DNA from: JAYFRL01 sp034925905 | GTDB lineage: Bacteria > Bacillota > Clostridia > Lachnospirales > Anaerotignaceae | NCBI GenBank assembly: GCA_034925905.1 | Contig: JAYFRL010000016.1 | Span: forward strand, 1 to 64,000 | Length of the DNA: 64,000 bases | Direction: 5' to 3' | Shown: positions 35,138 to 44,279 of the stretch, one piece after another | Position numbering within the stretch: position 1 is the first letter of the stretch | Layout: every line of letters begins with the position of its first letter | Translations under genes and position numbers: made by a program | The notes under the pieces: generated by a model | Told to the model about the DNA's origin: nothing | Databases searched by the model: none | What the model saw: only the letters and a program-made list of their open reading frames with translations

Positions 35138-35160
35138 TATGGTTAACGGCGTTAACCATA
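35138..35160. promoter_or_regulatory. 23-bp palindrome between tetR and the hemolysin III gene
   Basis: Perfect arms TATGGTTAAC and GTTAACCATA with a 3-nt centre (GGC). The 10-bp arms and lack of a T tract favour an operator over a terminator. It is 10 bp after the tetR stop and 29 bp before the next start codon. Confidence 0.5.
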
Positions 35161-35189
35161 TTGTTATTTTCTAAGGAGCATAAACTAAT

Positions 35190-35864
35190 ATGATAAGAAC
35201 AAAGCTTAAAGACAGGGTTTTGCCTGAATACACCCATAAAGAAGAAATGATTAATATGATATCCCATATAGTCGGCGGCGGAATGGGCATTGTAGTAACC
35301 GCGCTATGTGTTGTTATAGGCGTTTTGCATCATAATGCTTATTCTGTAGTTGGAGGAGCTATTTTTGGAGCTACGATGATACTTTTATATACCATGTCTG
35401 CAATTTACCATGGGCTTAACCCAGATAAAATGTCTAAAAAAATTTTTCAGGTTTTTGACCACTGCGCAATTTTTTTGCTTATAGCAGGAACCTACACTCC
35501 CCTAACCCTTTGCCCAATAAGAAGCTATAACCCGGCTCTCGGCTGGTCTATATTTGGGATCGTATGGGGCATGGCAGTCTTAGGCATAGTTTTTAATTCT
35601 ATTGACCTTAAAAAATACCGTAAATTTTCAATGGTTTGCTATCTTGGGATGGGCTGGTGCATAATTATAACCATCGGCGATCTTGTAAAAATGTTTTCTG
35701 TACCTGCTTTAGTATTCCTTGTTTTAGGCGGGCTTTCTTACACAATCGGTTCTGTTCTATATGTGGTAGGCAAAAAGAAAAAATATATGCATTCCCTCTT
35801 TCATTTCTTCGTGGTTTTAGGCAGTCTGCTTCATTCACTTCTTATAATGCTTTATGTGCTTTAA
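35190..35864 (+). CDS. Hemolysin III / YqfA family membrane protein
   Basis: The 224-residue protein has seven predicted membrane helices and the PAQR-type conserved residues: HIVGGGMGIV near residue 27, SAIYHGL near residue 70, FDHCAIFLLIAGTYTP near residue 90, and a late HSLFHFFVVLGSLLH. The Ser/His/Asp pattern forms a metal site in related receptors. Its bacterial function is unclear; haemolysis is only a historical label. AAGGAGC lies upstream. Confidence 0.85.
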   Translation: MIRTKLKDRVLPEYTHKEEMINMISHIVGGGMGIVVTALCVVIGVLHHNAYSVVGGAIFGATMILLYTMSAIYHGLNPDKMSKKIFQVFDHCAIFLLIAGTYTPLTLCPIRSYNPALGWSIFGIVWGMAVLGIVFNSIDLKKYRKFSMVCYLGMGWCIIITIGDLVKMFSVPALVFLVLGGLSYTIGSVLYVVGKKKKYMHSLFHFFVVLGSLLHSLLIMLYVL

Positions 35865-35866
35865 AC

Positions 35867-35932
35867 AATAAAATACAAAATAAAAGCGGCAGCAAATTAA
35901 AATTTGCTGCCGCTTTTATTTTGTATTTTATT
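35867..35932. terminator. Very long bidirectional terminator
   Basis: Perfect 32-bp arms (35867-35898 and 35901-35932) with a 2-nt spacer, built on a GC-rich centre (AGCGGCAGC/GCTGCCGCT) flanked by A/T-rich arms. The right arm includes the stop codon of the NHL-SLH protein gene on the other strand. Confidence 0.9.
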
Positions 35933-37544
35933 TAATAAACGCATCCCAGAAATACAGCAGTATTTTTGCCGCTTCACCACGGGTTATAGGGTCCTTTGCA
36001 TCAAGGTTACCAAGGTTGTCGGTTATATTTATATTGTTGCCAACAGCCCAATCCATAGCGTCTTTTGCCCAGCTGCTAACATAAGCATAATCAGGATATT
36101 CAAGGATTCCTCCTTTTTCCCATTCAGAGCTAAAGTTGCTTTCTTTTGCAAGACGATAAAGCATAGATATTGCTTGCTCATGGGTTACAGGCTCGGAAGG
36201 TGCAAAATGCTTGCTGTCTACTCCGCTGGCATAGCCGTTGTCTACTGCCCATGCAACTGCATTGTAATATTTTGAATCTTTCGGCACATCTTCAAACTCG
36301 CTTGTACCCTGTATTATTTCATTTGGTCTTATCTTCTGGAAAAGACTAGCTAAAGCCATAATAAAATCTGCTCTCGTAACATCTGAAAAAGGCTCAAACT
36401 TGGTTTCGCTTACACCGGATAATAAGCCATTGCTATAAACGAATACAACGGCTTCCCTATATCTTGAGCCGGTAACTATATCGGTGAAAGGAAGTTTTTC
36501 TGCTTTTAAAGAAACCGTAAATATTGATTTTGCAAAAGCATCGCAGACATAAAGCGTTTCACCCGAAATATAAAGGCCTCTGGGGGATATAGGATATATG
36601 TCCCCTCCCAACGGGTTTGCGCTTATTACGGTTGAAACAATTCCGCTTTTAATCTTACGTACCGCGCTGTTTCCTGTATCCGCAACGTATATAGTTCCTT
36701 CGTCGTCAACGGTTATTCCTTGAGGATTGGAAAACTTAGCAGCCGAAACATTCCCATTCACGTAATCTCCCGAGTAAAACTCTACGGAGTTTGCTTTTGC
36801 AAAACCGCCTGATATGGTTGTAACCTTACCGTTTTCTATTTTGCATATACGATGGTTTCCGCTGTCACAAACATAAAGCACGTCGTCTTTATAATACAAG
36901 CCTGTAGGCTCGCGGAAAGCGGCTTTTTTAACATCTCCGTCCGTACAGCCCTCTTTTGTCCCCGCAAAGGTTGTTACAGTCCCTGATTTATCCATTTTTC
37001 TTATTACATTATTCCCCGTATCAGCTATGTAAAGATTGCCTTTCTCGTCTGACGCAAGGCCTGTAGGCCCATTAAATACAGCTTTTATGCCAAATTCATT
37101 TTTAAAGCCTGCCTCCCCGCTTCCTACAAATGTTTTAACGCTGCTTTTTGTTGCATAGCGTATAACATTATTTTCGGTATCGCTTACGGCAAATCCGCTA
37201 AGATATGGAACTATTCCCCATGGAGAGGCGAAAAGAGCTTTTTCAGCCACGGAATCGTTATATCCGCCAAAGGTCTGCCCGTAAATATCATCCGTATTCA
37301 TTGTTCCGACAAAAGGCAAAATTCCTTTTTCGTTTATGCTCCATAAAATTTTATAGTATACATCAGATACGACAATATCTCCGCTTTTTGTCATGGCTAT
37401 TCCAGATGCTCCGCCTATGTTTAATACTCCTGTAAAAAATGGGGCATCTTCCTCAGAGGAACTGTTTGTATCGGCAAAAACATTGGCCCCCGACGAAAGT
37501 ATCATTGTAACCATTAAAAACAAAGCAAGAATTTTCTTTTTCAT
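35928..37544 (-). CDS. Exported NHL-repeat protein with three SLH domains
   Basis: The 538-residue protein has a signal peptide cleaved near NVFADT (about residue 25), about five NHL beta-propeller blades (residues 45-345; repeated GLASDEKGNLYIADTGNNVIRKM-type units), and three S-layer homology domains (about 355-400, 420-470 and 480-535). The SLH modules should tether it to the cell wall, exposing the propeller for ligand or protein binding. Its ATG overlaps the stop of the adenylate cyclase gene by four bases, linking it to a signalling operon. Confidence 0.88.
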   Translation of the reverse strand: MKKKILALFLMVTMILSSGANVFADTNSSSEEDAPFFTGVLNIGGASGIAMTKSGDIVVSDVYYKILWSINEKGILPFVGTMNTDDIYGQTFGGYNDSVAEKALFASPWGIVPYLSGFAVSDTENNVIRYATKSSVKTFVGSGEAGFKNEFGIKAVFNGPTGLASDEKGNLYIADTGNNVIRKMDKSGTVTTFAGTKEGCTDGDVKKAAFREPTGLYYKDDVLYVCDSGNHRICKIENGKVTTISGGFAKANSVEFYSGDYVNGNVSAAKFSNPQGITVDDEGTIYVADTGNSAVRKIKSGIVSTVISANPLGGDIYPISPRGLYISGETLYVCDAFAKSIFTVSLKAEKLPFTDIVTGSRYREAVVFVYSNGLLSGVSETKFEPFSDVTRADFIMALASLFQKIRPNEIIQGTSEFEDVPKDSKYYNAVAWAVDNGYASGVDSKHFAPSEPVTHEQAISMLYRLAKESNFSSEWEKGGILEYPDYAYVSSWAKDAMDWAVGNNINITDNLGNLDAKDPITRGEAAKILLYFWDAFIK

Positions 37545-39382
37545 TCTCTCGCACCTCCGGTGTTGTTTTCTGTGAAACCGTTTAATCTTAATATCTCAAA
37601 TCCTTCCGATTTTCCTTTAAGCTTAATCGAATCCCCTAAAGACACGGCTATTATGCGCCCTTTAAGGGCATCTGCAACTGCCCGGCTTATATATATTTCT
37701 CCAGCCGGAGCGTTTGACTCAAGCCTTGCAGCAGTATTAACCGTATCACCTATAGCAGTAAAATCCATACGCATTTTTGTACCTATATTCCCGACAACCG
37801 CAGGACCGCAATGCACTCCTATACCAAACGATATTGTATACCCAAATTCAATTTCCAGCTCCTTAGATAATTCTCTTGAAGCGCTGACCATGTCAAAAGC
37901 GGCTTTGCACGCTTTATATATGTAATCTTCCTGGAAAAGCGGCGAATTCCATATGGCCATTGCAGAGTCCCCGATAAATTTATCAAGCGTACCATTGTTT
38001 GCAATAATACAATCGGTTGCAAGCGAAAGGTATTTATTAAGGATTTCTACAACCTGCGTGGGTTTAAGCGTTTCAGACATTGTGGTAAATCCTCTTATAT
38101 CAACAAAGAGAACCGCTATATCCGTAAGCTTTCCCCCAAGACCCAAGGAACTTTCATCTTCTTTTAATATCTCACCCACAACTTCCGGAGCAACATATCT
38201 TTTGAAGGTGTTTGTAATACGCCTTTTTTCAAGCGTTGCACGTACATAGTTTACTGCAACTGAAGCCACATAAAATATGGTTACAGAAAGCGGTATCCAA
38301 AGAGGACGTAAAACCATGCCTTTTTTATATGCTAAAACACATACGCCCAAATAGCCGCCCGATATTAAAAGCCAAACCATTGTCGACCATTTGATTTTAA
38401 GCTTCCTGAAGAAAAGAAGCGCTATAAAACTTACTAAAAATAAAGAAATAAGCTGCAAAATATTATTTACTTCTGTTTTAAAATCCTTATTTATAAGAGC
38501 CGTTATTACATTTGCCTGAACTTCAACCCCATACATAAGGCTCGCATGGTCTATGGCAGAAAGAACATAGTCCGATAAACCGGAAGCATAAGGACCTATA
38601 AGCACTATTTTGCCATCATAAACCGAAGGATCTATGTCTCCATTTAAGAGGTCTGTTATTGAATATCCTCCGCTAAAGCCTCCCGGCAAAGCCGAGTATG
38701 AAAGATACCATCTATAACGGTCGTCCGTTTTTGGCTCTTTATCTATACCAGAAAGCCCTGCCACCTCTGCATATTTTCTGTATACCTCAAGACCGAATGA
38801 CGAGATTTTCCTTCCGTCAGGCAGCTCTATATATAATATAGAATGGCGCAGGATTCCATCTTTATCATACATGGCATTTATATGCCCGCAGGTTGAGTTT
38901 TCTTTAAGCGCAGGAAACGGTTCATCAAAAGTGATAACCGAATAACCATCCATAAAAAAGGAATCTTCTAGGGTAATAAGCGTCGAGCCAAATTCAGCGG
39001 CGGATGCAACAACAACATTGTCATATGCTCCTGCCGACTCGGCAAGCCATGCATCGGCATCAGGATTGCCGCTTTCTCCTGCATATAAAATATCTACTCC
39101 TATAACGGCTGGACGCGAATATCCATTGCCATTAAGCTCATCAAGAGCCATAGCCATTATCTCGCGTCCCCATGTATTGTAAGGGCCTATATCATCCAAA
39201 GCGCGTTGGTCTATATTTATAAGCACAATATCATCGTCAAGGACTTTCGGCTTTTGATAGAGCTTGTCGGCCATATTGCATTCGCTTTCGTTGAAAAGCC
39301 CCATAGCAGCAACCGCCGTCACGGCGGCGGTTGCTATTAATAAAACTCCAATTTTTTTAAATAATCCTTTTTTCATAGTCAT
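37541..39382 (-). CDS. CHASE2-domain adenylate cyclase
   Basis: The 613-residue protein has a membrane helix (residues about 10-30), an extracellular CHASE2 sensor domain (about 35-300), three closely spaced helices (about 310-395) and a class III cyclase domain (about 430-595). The catalytic set looks complete: metal Asp in FVDIRGFT and FIGDSAMAIWN, adenine-selecting Lys in LDKFIGD and Asp in DFTAIGD, and Asn/Arg in VNTAARLE. It should make cAMP in response to an outside signal. ATG 39376 is an alternative start. Confidence 0.9.
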   Translation of the reverse strand: MTMKKGLFKKIGVLLIATAAVTAVAAMGLFNESECNMADKLYQKPKVLDDDIVLINIDQRALDDIGPYNTWGREIMAMALDELNGNGYSRPAVIGVDILYAGESGNPDADAWLAESAGAYDNVVVASAAEFGSTLITLEDSFFMDGYSVITFDEPFPALKENSTCGHINAMYDKDGILRHSILYIELPDGRKISSFGLEVYRKYAEVAGLSGIDKEPKTDDRYRWYLSYSALPGGFSGGYSITDLLNGDIDPSVYDGKIVLIGPYASGLSDYVLSAIDHASLMYGVEVQANVITALINKDFKTEVNNILQLISLFLVSFIALLFFRKLKIKWSTMVWLLISGGYLGVCVLAYKKGMVLRPLWIPLSVTIFYVASVAVNYVRATLEKRRITNTFKRYVAPEVVGEILKEDESSLGLGGKLTDIAVLFVDIRGFTTMSETLKPTQVVEILNKYLSLATDCIIANNGTLDKFIGDSAMAIWNSPLFQEDYIYKACKAAFDMVSASRELSKELEIEFGYTISFGIGVHCGPAVVGNIGTKMRMDFTAIGDTVNTAARLESNAPAGEIYISRAVADALKGRIIAVSLGDSIKLKGKSEGFEILRLNGFTENNTGGARE

Positions 39383-39394
39383 TTTAAATTATTT

Positions 39395-40927
39395 TTATTC
39401 AGTTATCATGCCTTGTGCAGGCGGTGTCGGATTAAGCGTTCCACCCGTATTCGTATAGGTTGCCCCATCGGTTATATTCTGTAAGATACAGCATCTTGCC
39501 GATGCTCCCGCGCTTATCGTCCCAGATGCAAACGTGAAGTTGCTTCCTCCGTTAGAGATATATACGCCTATTGAATTAACTCCGGTTACACTTATTGACC
39601 CGCCACTCATATCCATATTGCTTTGATCAAGAAGCGCAAGGGTATACCCATCTGCAGAGGATTCATATGTTCCACCGTTAATCGTAAGGCTCGACTGCTC
39701 TGTTGCAAACAACGGAAGCGTCGTGCTTGTCGTTGAAATCGTTCCGTCTCCGTTTACTGTAAGGCTTGCAGATGCTTGGATATCTATATTAAGCCCAAGA
39801 TTAATGCTTCCTTCGTTTTGAATAATTACTGTGGCCGGAGAAGCTCCATCGCCTACGGTTATTCCATCGGTAATTGTAAGCGTTACCCCAGAGTTAACGG
39901 TTAATGTTCCTGATGTTATCTCAAGGAAATCACCGGTTACGTCTGCCAATACAGTAAAGCCGTCGCCAGCATACACAGCCTCAAATGCAGCCCAAGAGCT
40001 ATATGTTGTTCCGCCATAAGATATTAAGCTCGGAGCTGATGGGGTGCTTTCTTCACTGTCTTGGCTCAGATTTGTTTTGCTGCTATCAAAAACCGGGATT
40101 ACATTTTCTGTTCCTCCCGTAACTCTCTTTTCACTTTTAAGCGAATCTTCTATCGCTTCCTGCTGCTTTTTAAGCTCCTTTTGCTCAGCAGCAAGGCGTG
40201 CAGCTGCGTCCTTCGTAAGCTCTTTAACGTCTATTATGGAAGAATCAAGCCTATTTCTAAGCTCTTCTCTTGCAGCAAATTCAACGCCAACAAAAGGAGG
40301 AACCTCCGCCTCTTTAAGCTCTGTTATTTTTACGTCTATTTCCTGATCAATGCGAGTTTCGTCTTCAAGCAAAGTAGTTGTAAGCGTTTGCCCCACTGTT
40401 AAAGAATAATCGGAATATACCTCTGTTTCCGGATCTACAACCGAAACCTCAACAGTGCCTTCAAGCATATAAAGAATGCTGTTAAACTGGTCTACAATTG
40501 AAACAACACCCATTGTTCCTCGGATTCCAGTTACCATTGTGGACGTACGGATATTTAAACTGGAGTCTTCAGAAACGGGGCTTGAAACGTCAAAGAAAAG
40601 GTCTCCGCTTTTAAGCAAAACTTCAAGCTTGTTTCCATTCTTCTTAACCTCTACGGATGAAACAGCATCCAGCTTAATAGCTTTTGAACTGTCAAGGCTT
40701 ATATAAGCAAAGCTACTTATCCCTGTTGTTATCGTATAACCGTTATAAAGTATCATTCCATCTGAAGTCGTAATTTCTTTACCGTTTTTGTTTGTAACAG
40801 TAACGGTTCCCTCCGTTTTTTCAAGCCTGAGAGAGGTTCCCGATGCTGTTTCCGCCAACGTCGGAAGGACAGAATTGATTATGAGCGCTAATGCTAATAA
40901 CATTGCCGTAAATACCTTTTTCACCAT
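39395..40927 (-). CDS. Exported FecR-domain protein with repeat-rich C-terminus
   Basis: The 510-residue protein has a signal peptide (cleavage near LAETAS, residue 25), a FecR domain (about 40-180, with VTGIRGTMGVVSI), a charged coiled region (about 220-275, rich in Lys/Glu/Gln), and a Ser/Thr/Gly/Asn-rich section (about 300-510) with repeated strands such as TINGGTYESSADGYTL that suggests a right-handed beta solenoid. FecR domains outside TonB systems are often found next to CHASE2 cyclases. It lies 21 bp after the HD-GYP gene and 12 bp before the cyclase, so it may be the ligand or partner of CHASE2 (inference). Confidence 0.8.
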   Translation of the reverse strand: MVKKVFTAMLLALALIINSVLPTLAETASGTSLRLEKTEGTVTVTNKNGKEITTSDGMILYNGYTITTGISSFAYISLDSSKAIKLDAVSSVEVKKNGNKLEVLLKSGDLFFDVSSPVSEDSSLNIRTSTMVTGIRGTMGVVSIVDQFNSILYMLEGTVEVSVVDPETEVYSDYSLTVGQTLTTTLLEDETRIDQEIDVKITELKEAEVPPFVGVEFAAREELRNRLDSSIIDVKELTKDAAARLAAEQKELKKQQEAIEDSLKSEKRVTGGTENVIPVFDSSKTNLSQDSEESTPSAPSLISYGGTTYSSWAAFEAVYAGDGFTVLADVTGDFLEITSGTLTVNSGVTLTITDGITVGDGASPATVIIQNEGSINLGLNIDIQASASLTVNGDGTISTTSTTLPLFATEQSSLTINGGTYESSADGYTLALLDQSNMDMSGGSISVTGVNSIGVYISNGGSNFTFASGTISAGASARCCILQNITDGATYTNTGGTLNPTPPAQGMITE

Positions 40928-40948
40928 AATTATATTCCCCCGTTAAAA

Positions 40949-42397
40949 TCAGTCTTTTTCCCAGGCGCGGCTTTCTTCAAACCAGCCAAGAATCTTTGTA
41001 TCAATTTGACCTTCAAGAGCCATGGATGACAATATGCTTAAGGTTTTTTCAACTGTCATCGGAGCTTTATATGGCCTGTCTCTCGCCGTAAGGGCATCAA
41101 ACACATCAAGAATTGTAAGAAGCCGCACTTCTCTTGGAATCTCATCGCCTTTTAAACCCAAAGGATAACCTTCTCCGTTTAAAAGCTCATGATGTGCTCC
41201 TGCCCATTCAGGAACTTTTTTATATTTTTTGGAAAATGCCATCTCGTCCAACATTTTAGACGTCATTAAAACATGGCTTTCCATTATTTTTCGTTCATCA
41301 GGTGTAAGCGTACCTTTGCGAACCAACAGGAAATTAAGCTCTTCTGGAGAAAGCCATGGCCTTTCTTCCCCATTTTCATCTTCATACGTCATTTTGCCAA
41401 GCTCCCGAATTTTTTCAAAAAGCTCCTCGTTCAAAAACGGAGCCATATTTGCCTTTTCTATCAAAATATCGGCGTTATGCAGCTTGTCTTTTATATCCCC
41501 GGCCTTTTCCGCACTTATATTTCCGTTTAATAACGCTATCTCGGTTAAAAGGTCTATAACCTGAAAACGGTGTTTTACGCTTGATATAAAAACACCTAGG
41601 CGGCTGCTTTTATCCATAACTTCAAGAGGAATAACAAGTTTTCCAACATCGTGCAGCCAAATGCTCATTAAAAACTGGTGTTTTTCATCTTCTGTAAATG
41701 TCCAATCTTTTTTGCTTTCTCCATTTAGCCAATTTATAAATTTTTCACCATATCTAACCATGTTTCTTGTATGGTTTGCATTATATGGAGTTCTGGCGTC
41801 TATAGCTGTTGACATAACTCGAACAAAGGAATCCAGAGTCTCCGAAATCTCCTTTGCATAGTTCATCTTTGTAAGGCTTATTGCAGCCTGGGAAGCTAAA
41901 GACGATATAACCAGCTCAAACTCCGGATTAAACGGTATTATTTTCCCTGATTCGTCCTGGGCGTTTATAAGCTGAAGTACTCCTATTACATCCCCATAAT
42001 CGTCTTCCATAGGTACAACAAGCATGGATTTTGTTTTATAGCCGGTAATTGCATCATACTTTCTGGGCCCCGAAAAATCATACAACAGGTTCTCATATAC
42101 ATCAGGAAGATTTATAAGCTTTTTATCTATCGCGGCACAGGAGCACACGTTACTCCTAGACATTTTAACGGGAGAAAGCGAAATAATGTCGTTTCCTCCC
42201 TTATAAACGCCTTTTGACTTTGTAACCATTATTTTAAATTTTAATCCTTCTTCGGTATTTATATATAAGGTTCCGCCGTCGCAATCCGTTATATCCATAG
42301 CCGCGTCAAGTATAATTTGAAGCAGACGGTTTGAATCTTTTTCGCTGGAAAGAGAAACTCCTATTTCAAGAAGTTGTTTAATGTCTAAACCACTCAT
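40949..42397 (-). CDS. GAF and HD-GYP domain phosphodiesterase
   Basis: The 482-residue cytoplasmic protein has an N-terminal GAF domain (about 15-185) and an HD-GYP domain (about 195-470). The HD metal ligands appear in NHTRNM, LHDVGK, and later HVLMTSKML and HHELLNGEGYPLGL, with the GYP motif intact, followed by LDVFDALTARDRPYK. HD-GYP enzymes hydrolyse cyclic di-GMP; a GAF domain could bind a cyclic nucleotide such as the cAMP made by the neighbouring cyclase (inference). It overlaps the upstream MBL gene by four bases. Confidence 0.88.
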   Translation of the reverse strand: MSGLDIKQLLEIGVSLSSEKDSNRLLQIILDAAMDITDCDGGTLYINTEEGLKFKIMVTKSKGVYKGGNDIISLSPVKMSRSNVCSCAAIDKKLINLPDVYENLLYDFSGPRKYDAITGYKTKSMLVVPMEDDYGDVIGVLQLINAQDESGKIIPFNPEFELVISSLASQAAISLTKMNYAKEISETLDSFVRVMSTAIDARTPYNANHTRNMVRYGEKFINWLNGESKKDWTFTEDEKHQFLMSIWLHDVGKLVIPLEVMDKSSRLGVFISSVKHRFQVIDLLTEIALLNGNISAEKAGDIKDKLHNADILIEKANMAPFLNEELFEKIRELGKMTYEDENGEERPWLSPEELNFLLVRKGTLTPDERKIMESHVLMTSKMLDEMAFSKKYKKVPEWAGAHHELLNGEGYPLGLKGDEIPREVRLLTILDVFDALTARDRPYKAPMTVEKTLSILSSMALEGQIDTKILGWFEESRAWEKD

Positions 42398-43191
42398 AAA
42401 ATTATCTCCTCTTGGCTACGTGCAAAAAAGCAATTTCTTTCAAGTTTCAAAGAAGCAGCATCAAGTTCACTGTCGGTTCGCCATGGATCATGGTGAAACA
42501 AAGCCGTTTCCCTTGAGTTTGAAATAGCACCTATATAAGCTGCCTGCTCATATGACGAATGGCCCCATCCTTTTCTGTATTTAAATTCATAGTCTGTATA
42601 TTGGGCATCGCAAATTAAAAGAGAAGAATCCTTTGCAAAATAAGCAAGCTCTTCTATTGACTCGGGAGTTGCTTCAAAATCCGTAGCATAAACCACACAA
42701 ACACCGTCGCTTGAAAGGCGGTATATCGTTGAACCGTTTGGATGGTTTGATTCCATTGTGTCTACAGAAACATCATTGATTTTAAAGTTTTCTGAAATAT
42801 CATAAAATTTTATATCGGAAGGCAACATAGAGATATTTACTGGCCAAAGAGGCTCAGAAAGCACAAGCTCCGCCTGGTCTCTTGCAGACAAACATCCTCT
42901 ACGCTCGGCATATAAAGATATTTTACGCTTTTCCTGATATAAAGGAGAAAAAGAAGGCAACCCAAGCAAATGATCCAAATGAGGATGGCTTATTAAAATT
43001 GAAATCGGAGAACCATATGGGATATATGATTCCGCATTTTTTATCCCGCTCCCGGCATCAAGTATTATATTTGTATCTCCAAATTTAACAAGCACGCAGG
43101 AAGTTTCTCCACCATATTTCAAAAAATCTTTCCCGCTAACAGGAGTTGAGCCTCGGGCGCCAAGAAATACGGCTTTATTAATCCTGTTCAT
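42394..43191 (-). CDS. MBL-fold hydrolase, possible cyclic-nucleotide phosphodiesterase
   Basis: This 265-residue protein has the metallo-beta-lactamase metal motif HPHLDH, further ligands in ESNHPNG and ATDFE, and a late FHHDPWRT. Its start fits ATG 43191, six bases after GGAGGA; a longer frame has no ribosome binding site. The family includes phosphodiesterases, phosphonate hydrolases and RNase-Z-like enzymes. As the first gene of an operon with an adenylate cyclase, a cAMP phosphodiesterase role is attractive but unproven. Confidence 0.8.
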   Translation of the reverse strand: MNRINKAVFLGARGSTPVSGKDFLKYGGETSCVLVKFGDTNIILDAGSGIKNAESYIPYGSPISILISHPHLDHLLGLPSFSPLYQEKRKISLYAERRGCLSARDQAELVLSEPLWPVNISMLPSDIKFYDISENFKINDVSVDTMESNHPNGSTIYRLSSDGVCVVYATDFEATPESIEELAYFAKDSSLLICDAQYTDYEFKYRKGWGHSSYEQAAYIGAISNSRETALFHHDPWRTDSELDAASLKLERNCFFARSQEEIIL

Positions 43192-43426
43192 TATAATCCT
43201 CCAACAACAATAATGTAAAAAACAGCATATTTTTATAATATCATACAAATTTTTGGTTGTATATACCAAAACCTAAAATTTAAACATGAAAATCTGTAAT
43301 ATTTACCAAAAAAGAGCTGCAAAAAGGTACAAATTTAATATTAATTGATATTATTATGTTGTTTTTGTAACCAATATTTTTATGTATCAACTTATGCTCC
43401 AATCTATTTGGTTTTACTTTAAATAT

Positions 43427-43618
43427 TTATTTGGACAACTTATCCTTTTCATCTGAAAAAAATTCAATTTTCCCACATGCCGGGCATAAAAATATTTCAA
43501 CGGCCAATGACCCGGAAAAAAGATTCCCCAGCGTCCCTGTTAAAAACCCAACATGACCAAGCTGAATGTCTTCTTTTCCCAAAAATTTCATTTCGGAATT
43601 GCAACGTAAGCAATTCAT
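43427..43618 (-). CDS. Small zinc-ribbon protein, unknown
   Basis: This 63-residue protein has two Cys pairs, CLRC at residues 3-6 and CPAC near residue 47, which would form one zinc ribbon. Between them is GHVGFLTGTLGNLFSG and a hydrophobic strand. Proteins of this plan are widespread in Clostridia with no known role. AGGAGGT lies seven bases before ATG 43618; an ATG two codons earlier abuts that site. Confidence 0.7.
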   Translation of the reverse strand: MNCLRCNSEMKFLGKEDIQLGHVGFLTGTLGNLFSGSLAVEIFLCPACGKIEFFSDEKDKLSK

Positions 43619-43768
43619 ATACATACCTCCTAAATTTTAATAATCCACTTAATTATATTAAAAACCAGCATGCGAAAACAAGCATAATTTTAAGCCTGAT
43701 ATATATTATAATACCCGGGGCTTAAAACAATTCAAAATTATTTAGATAAAATATCTTTTGTATTTGCA

Positions 43769-44005
43769 TCAATATGTTAAAATAAGCTTTACCGCCGTTT
43801 TATAGCCTACCAAAAAAGCACTTCGTCTCTCCATCTGCAGCATTTCCACAAGCATCTCATAAGCATCGTTTTCCTTTTCGGCATCCTTGATAAGGGATAT
43901 GTATTCCTTATAGAATTTTTCATAAGCTTTATCCATTTCGGCAAACCTAAAAAACTCGGGTTCTTCACTTGAATCCATCATTTCAAACAAACGCTCTACA
44001 TCCAT
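43769..44005 (-). CDS. Small acidic helical protein, DUF6809-like
   Basis: The 78-residue protein is rich in Glu and Met, almost wholly helical, with repeated FYKEYISLIKDAEKENDAYEM-like segments and a closing AFLVGYKTAVKLILTY. This agrees with the small DUF6809 family common in Firmicutes, which has no assigned function. A GGGGGAAGG sequence precedes the ATG. Confidence 0.6.
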   Translation of the reverse strand: MDVERLFEMMDSSEEPEFFRFAEMDKAYEKFYKEYISLIKDAEKENDAYEMLVEMLQMERRSAFLVGYKTAVKLILTY

Positions 44006-44155
44006 TTTTTACCTTCCCCCTTATTTTAATTGTTTATTCTCCCTGATCTTTAGAAAAAGCGTTCCTCATCTCCCAAATTTTTGCTCCATTTATTCTTTAA
44101 AATTATTGTTCTGTTTTGTATAAAATTTTTAGATAAAATATACCGCGAAGCTTTT

Positions 44156-44227
44156 ATCAACATATCGTTGATGAAAATATATCATCCTTCTGTATATTTG
44201 TCAATAATAAATCAACTAATTGTTAAT
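44156..44227. promoter_or_regulatory. Two upstream operators of the XRE repressor gene
   Basis: ATCAAC-N5-GTTGAT at 44156-44172 (perfect) and ATCAAC-N5-GTTAAT at 44211-44227 (one mismatch). They match the third site at 44238-44254 and lie upstream of the -35 element. Confidence 0.6.
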
Positions 44228-44231
44228 AATA

Positions 44232-44259
44232 TTGAAAGACAACATATTGTTGATATAAT
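44232..44259 (+). promoter_or_regulatory. XRE gene promoter with embedded operator
   Basis: TTGAAA (44232-44237), 16 bp and TATAAT (44254-44259). The spacer is filled by a 17-bp operator (GACAAC-N5-GTTGAT, 44238-44254), which suggests tight self-repression. Confidence 0.7.
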
Positions 44260-44279
44260 AAAATAAAGGGGGAATAAAT

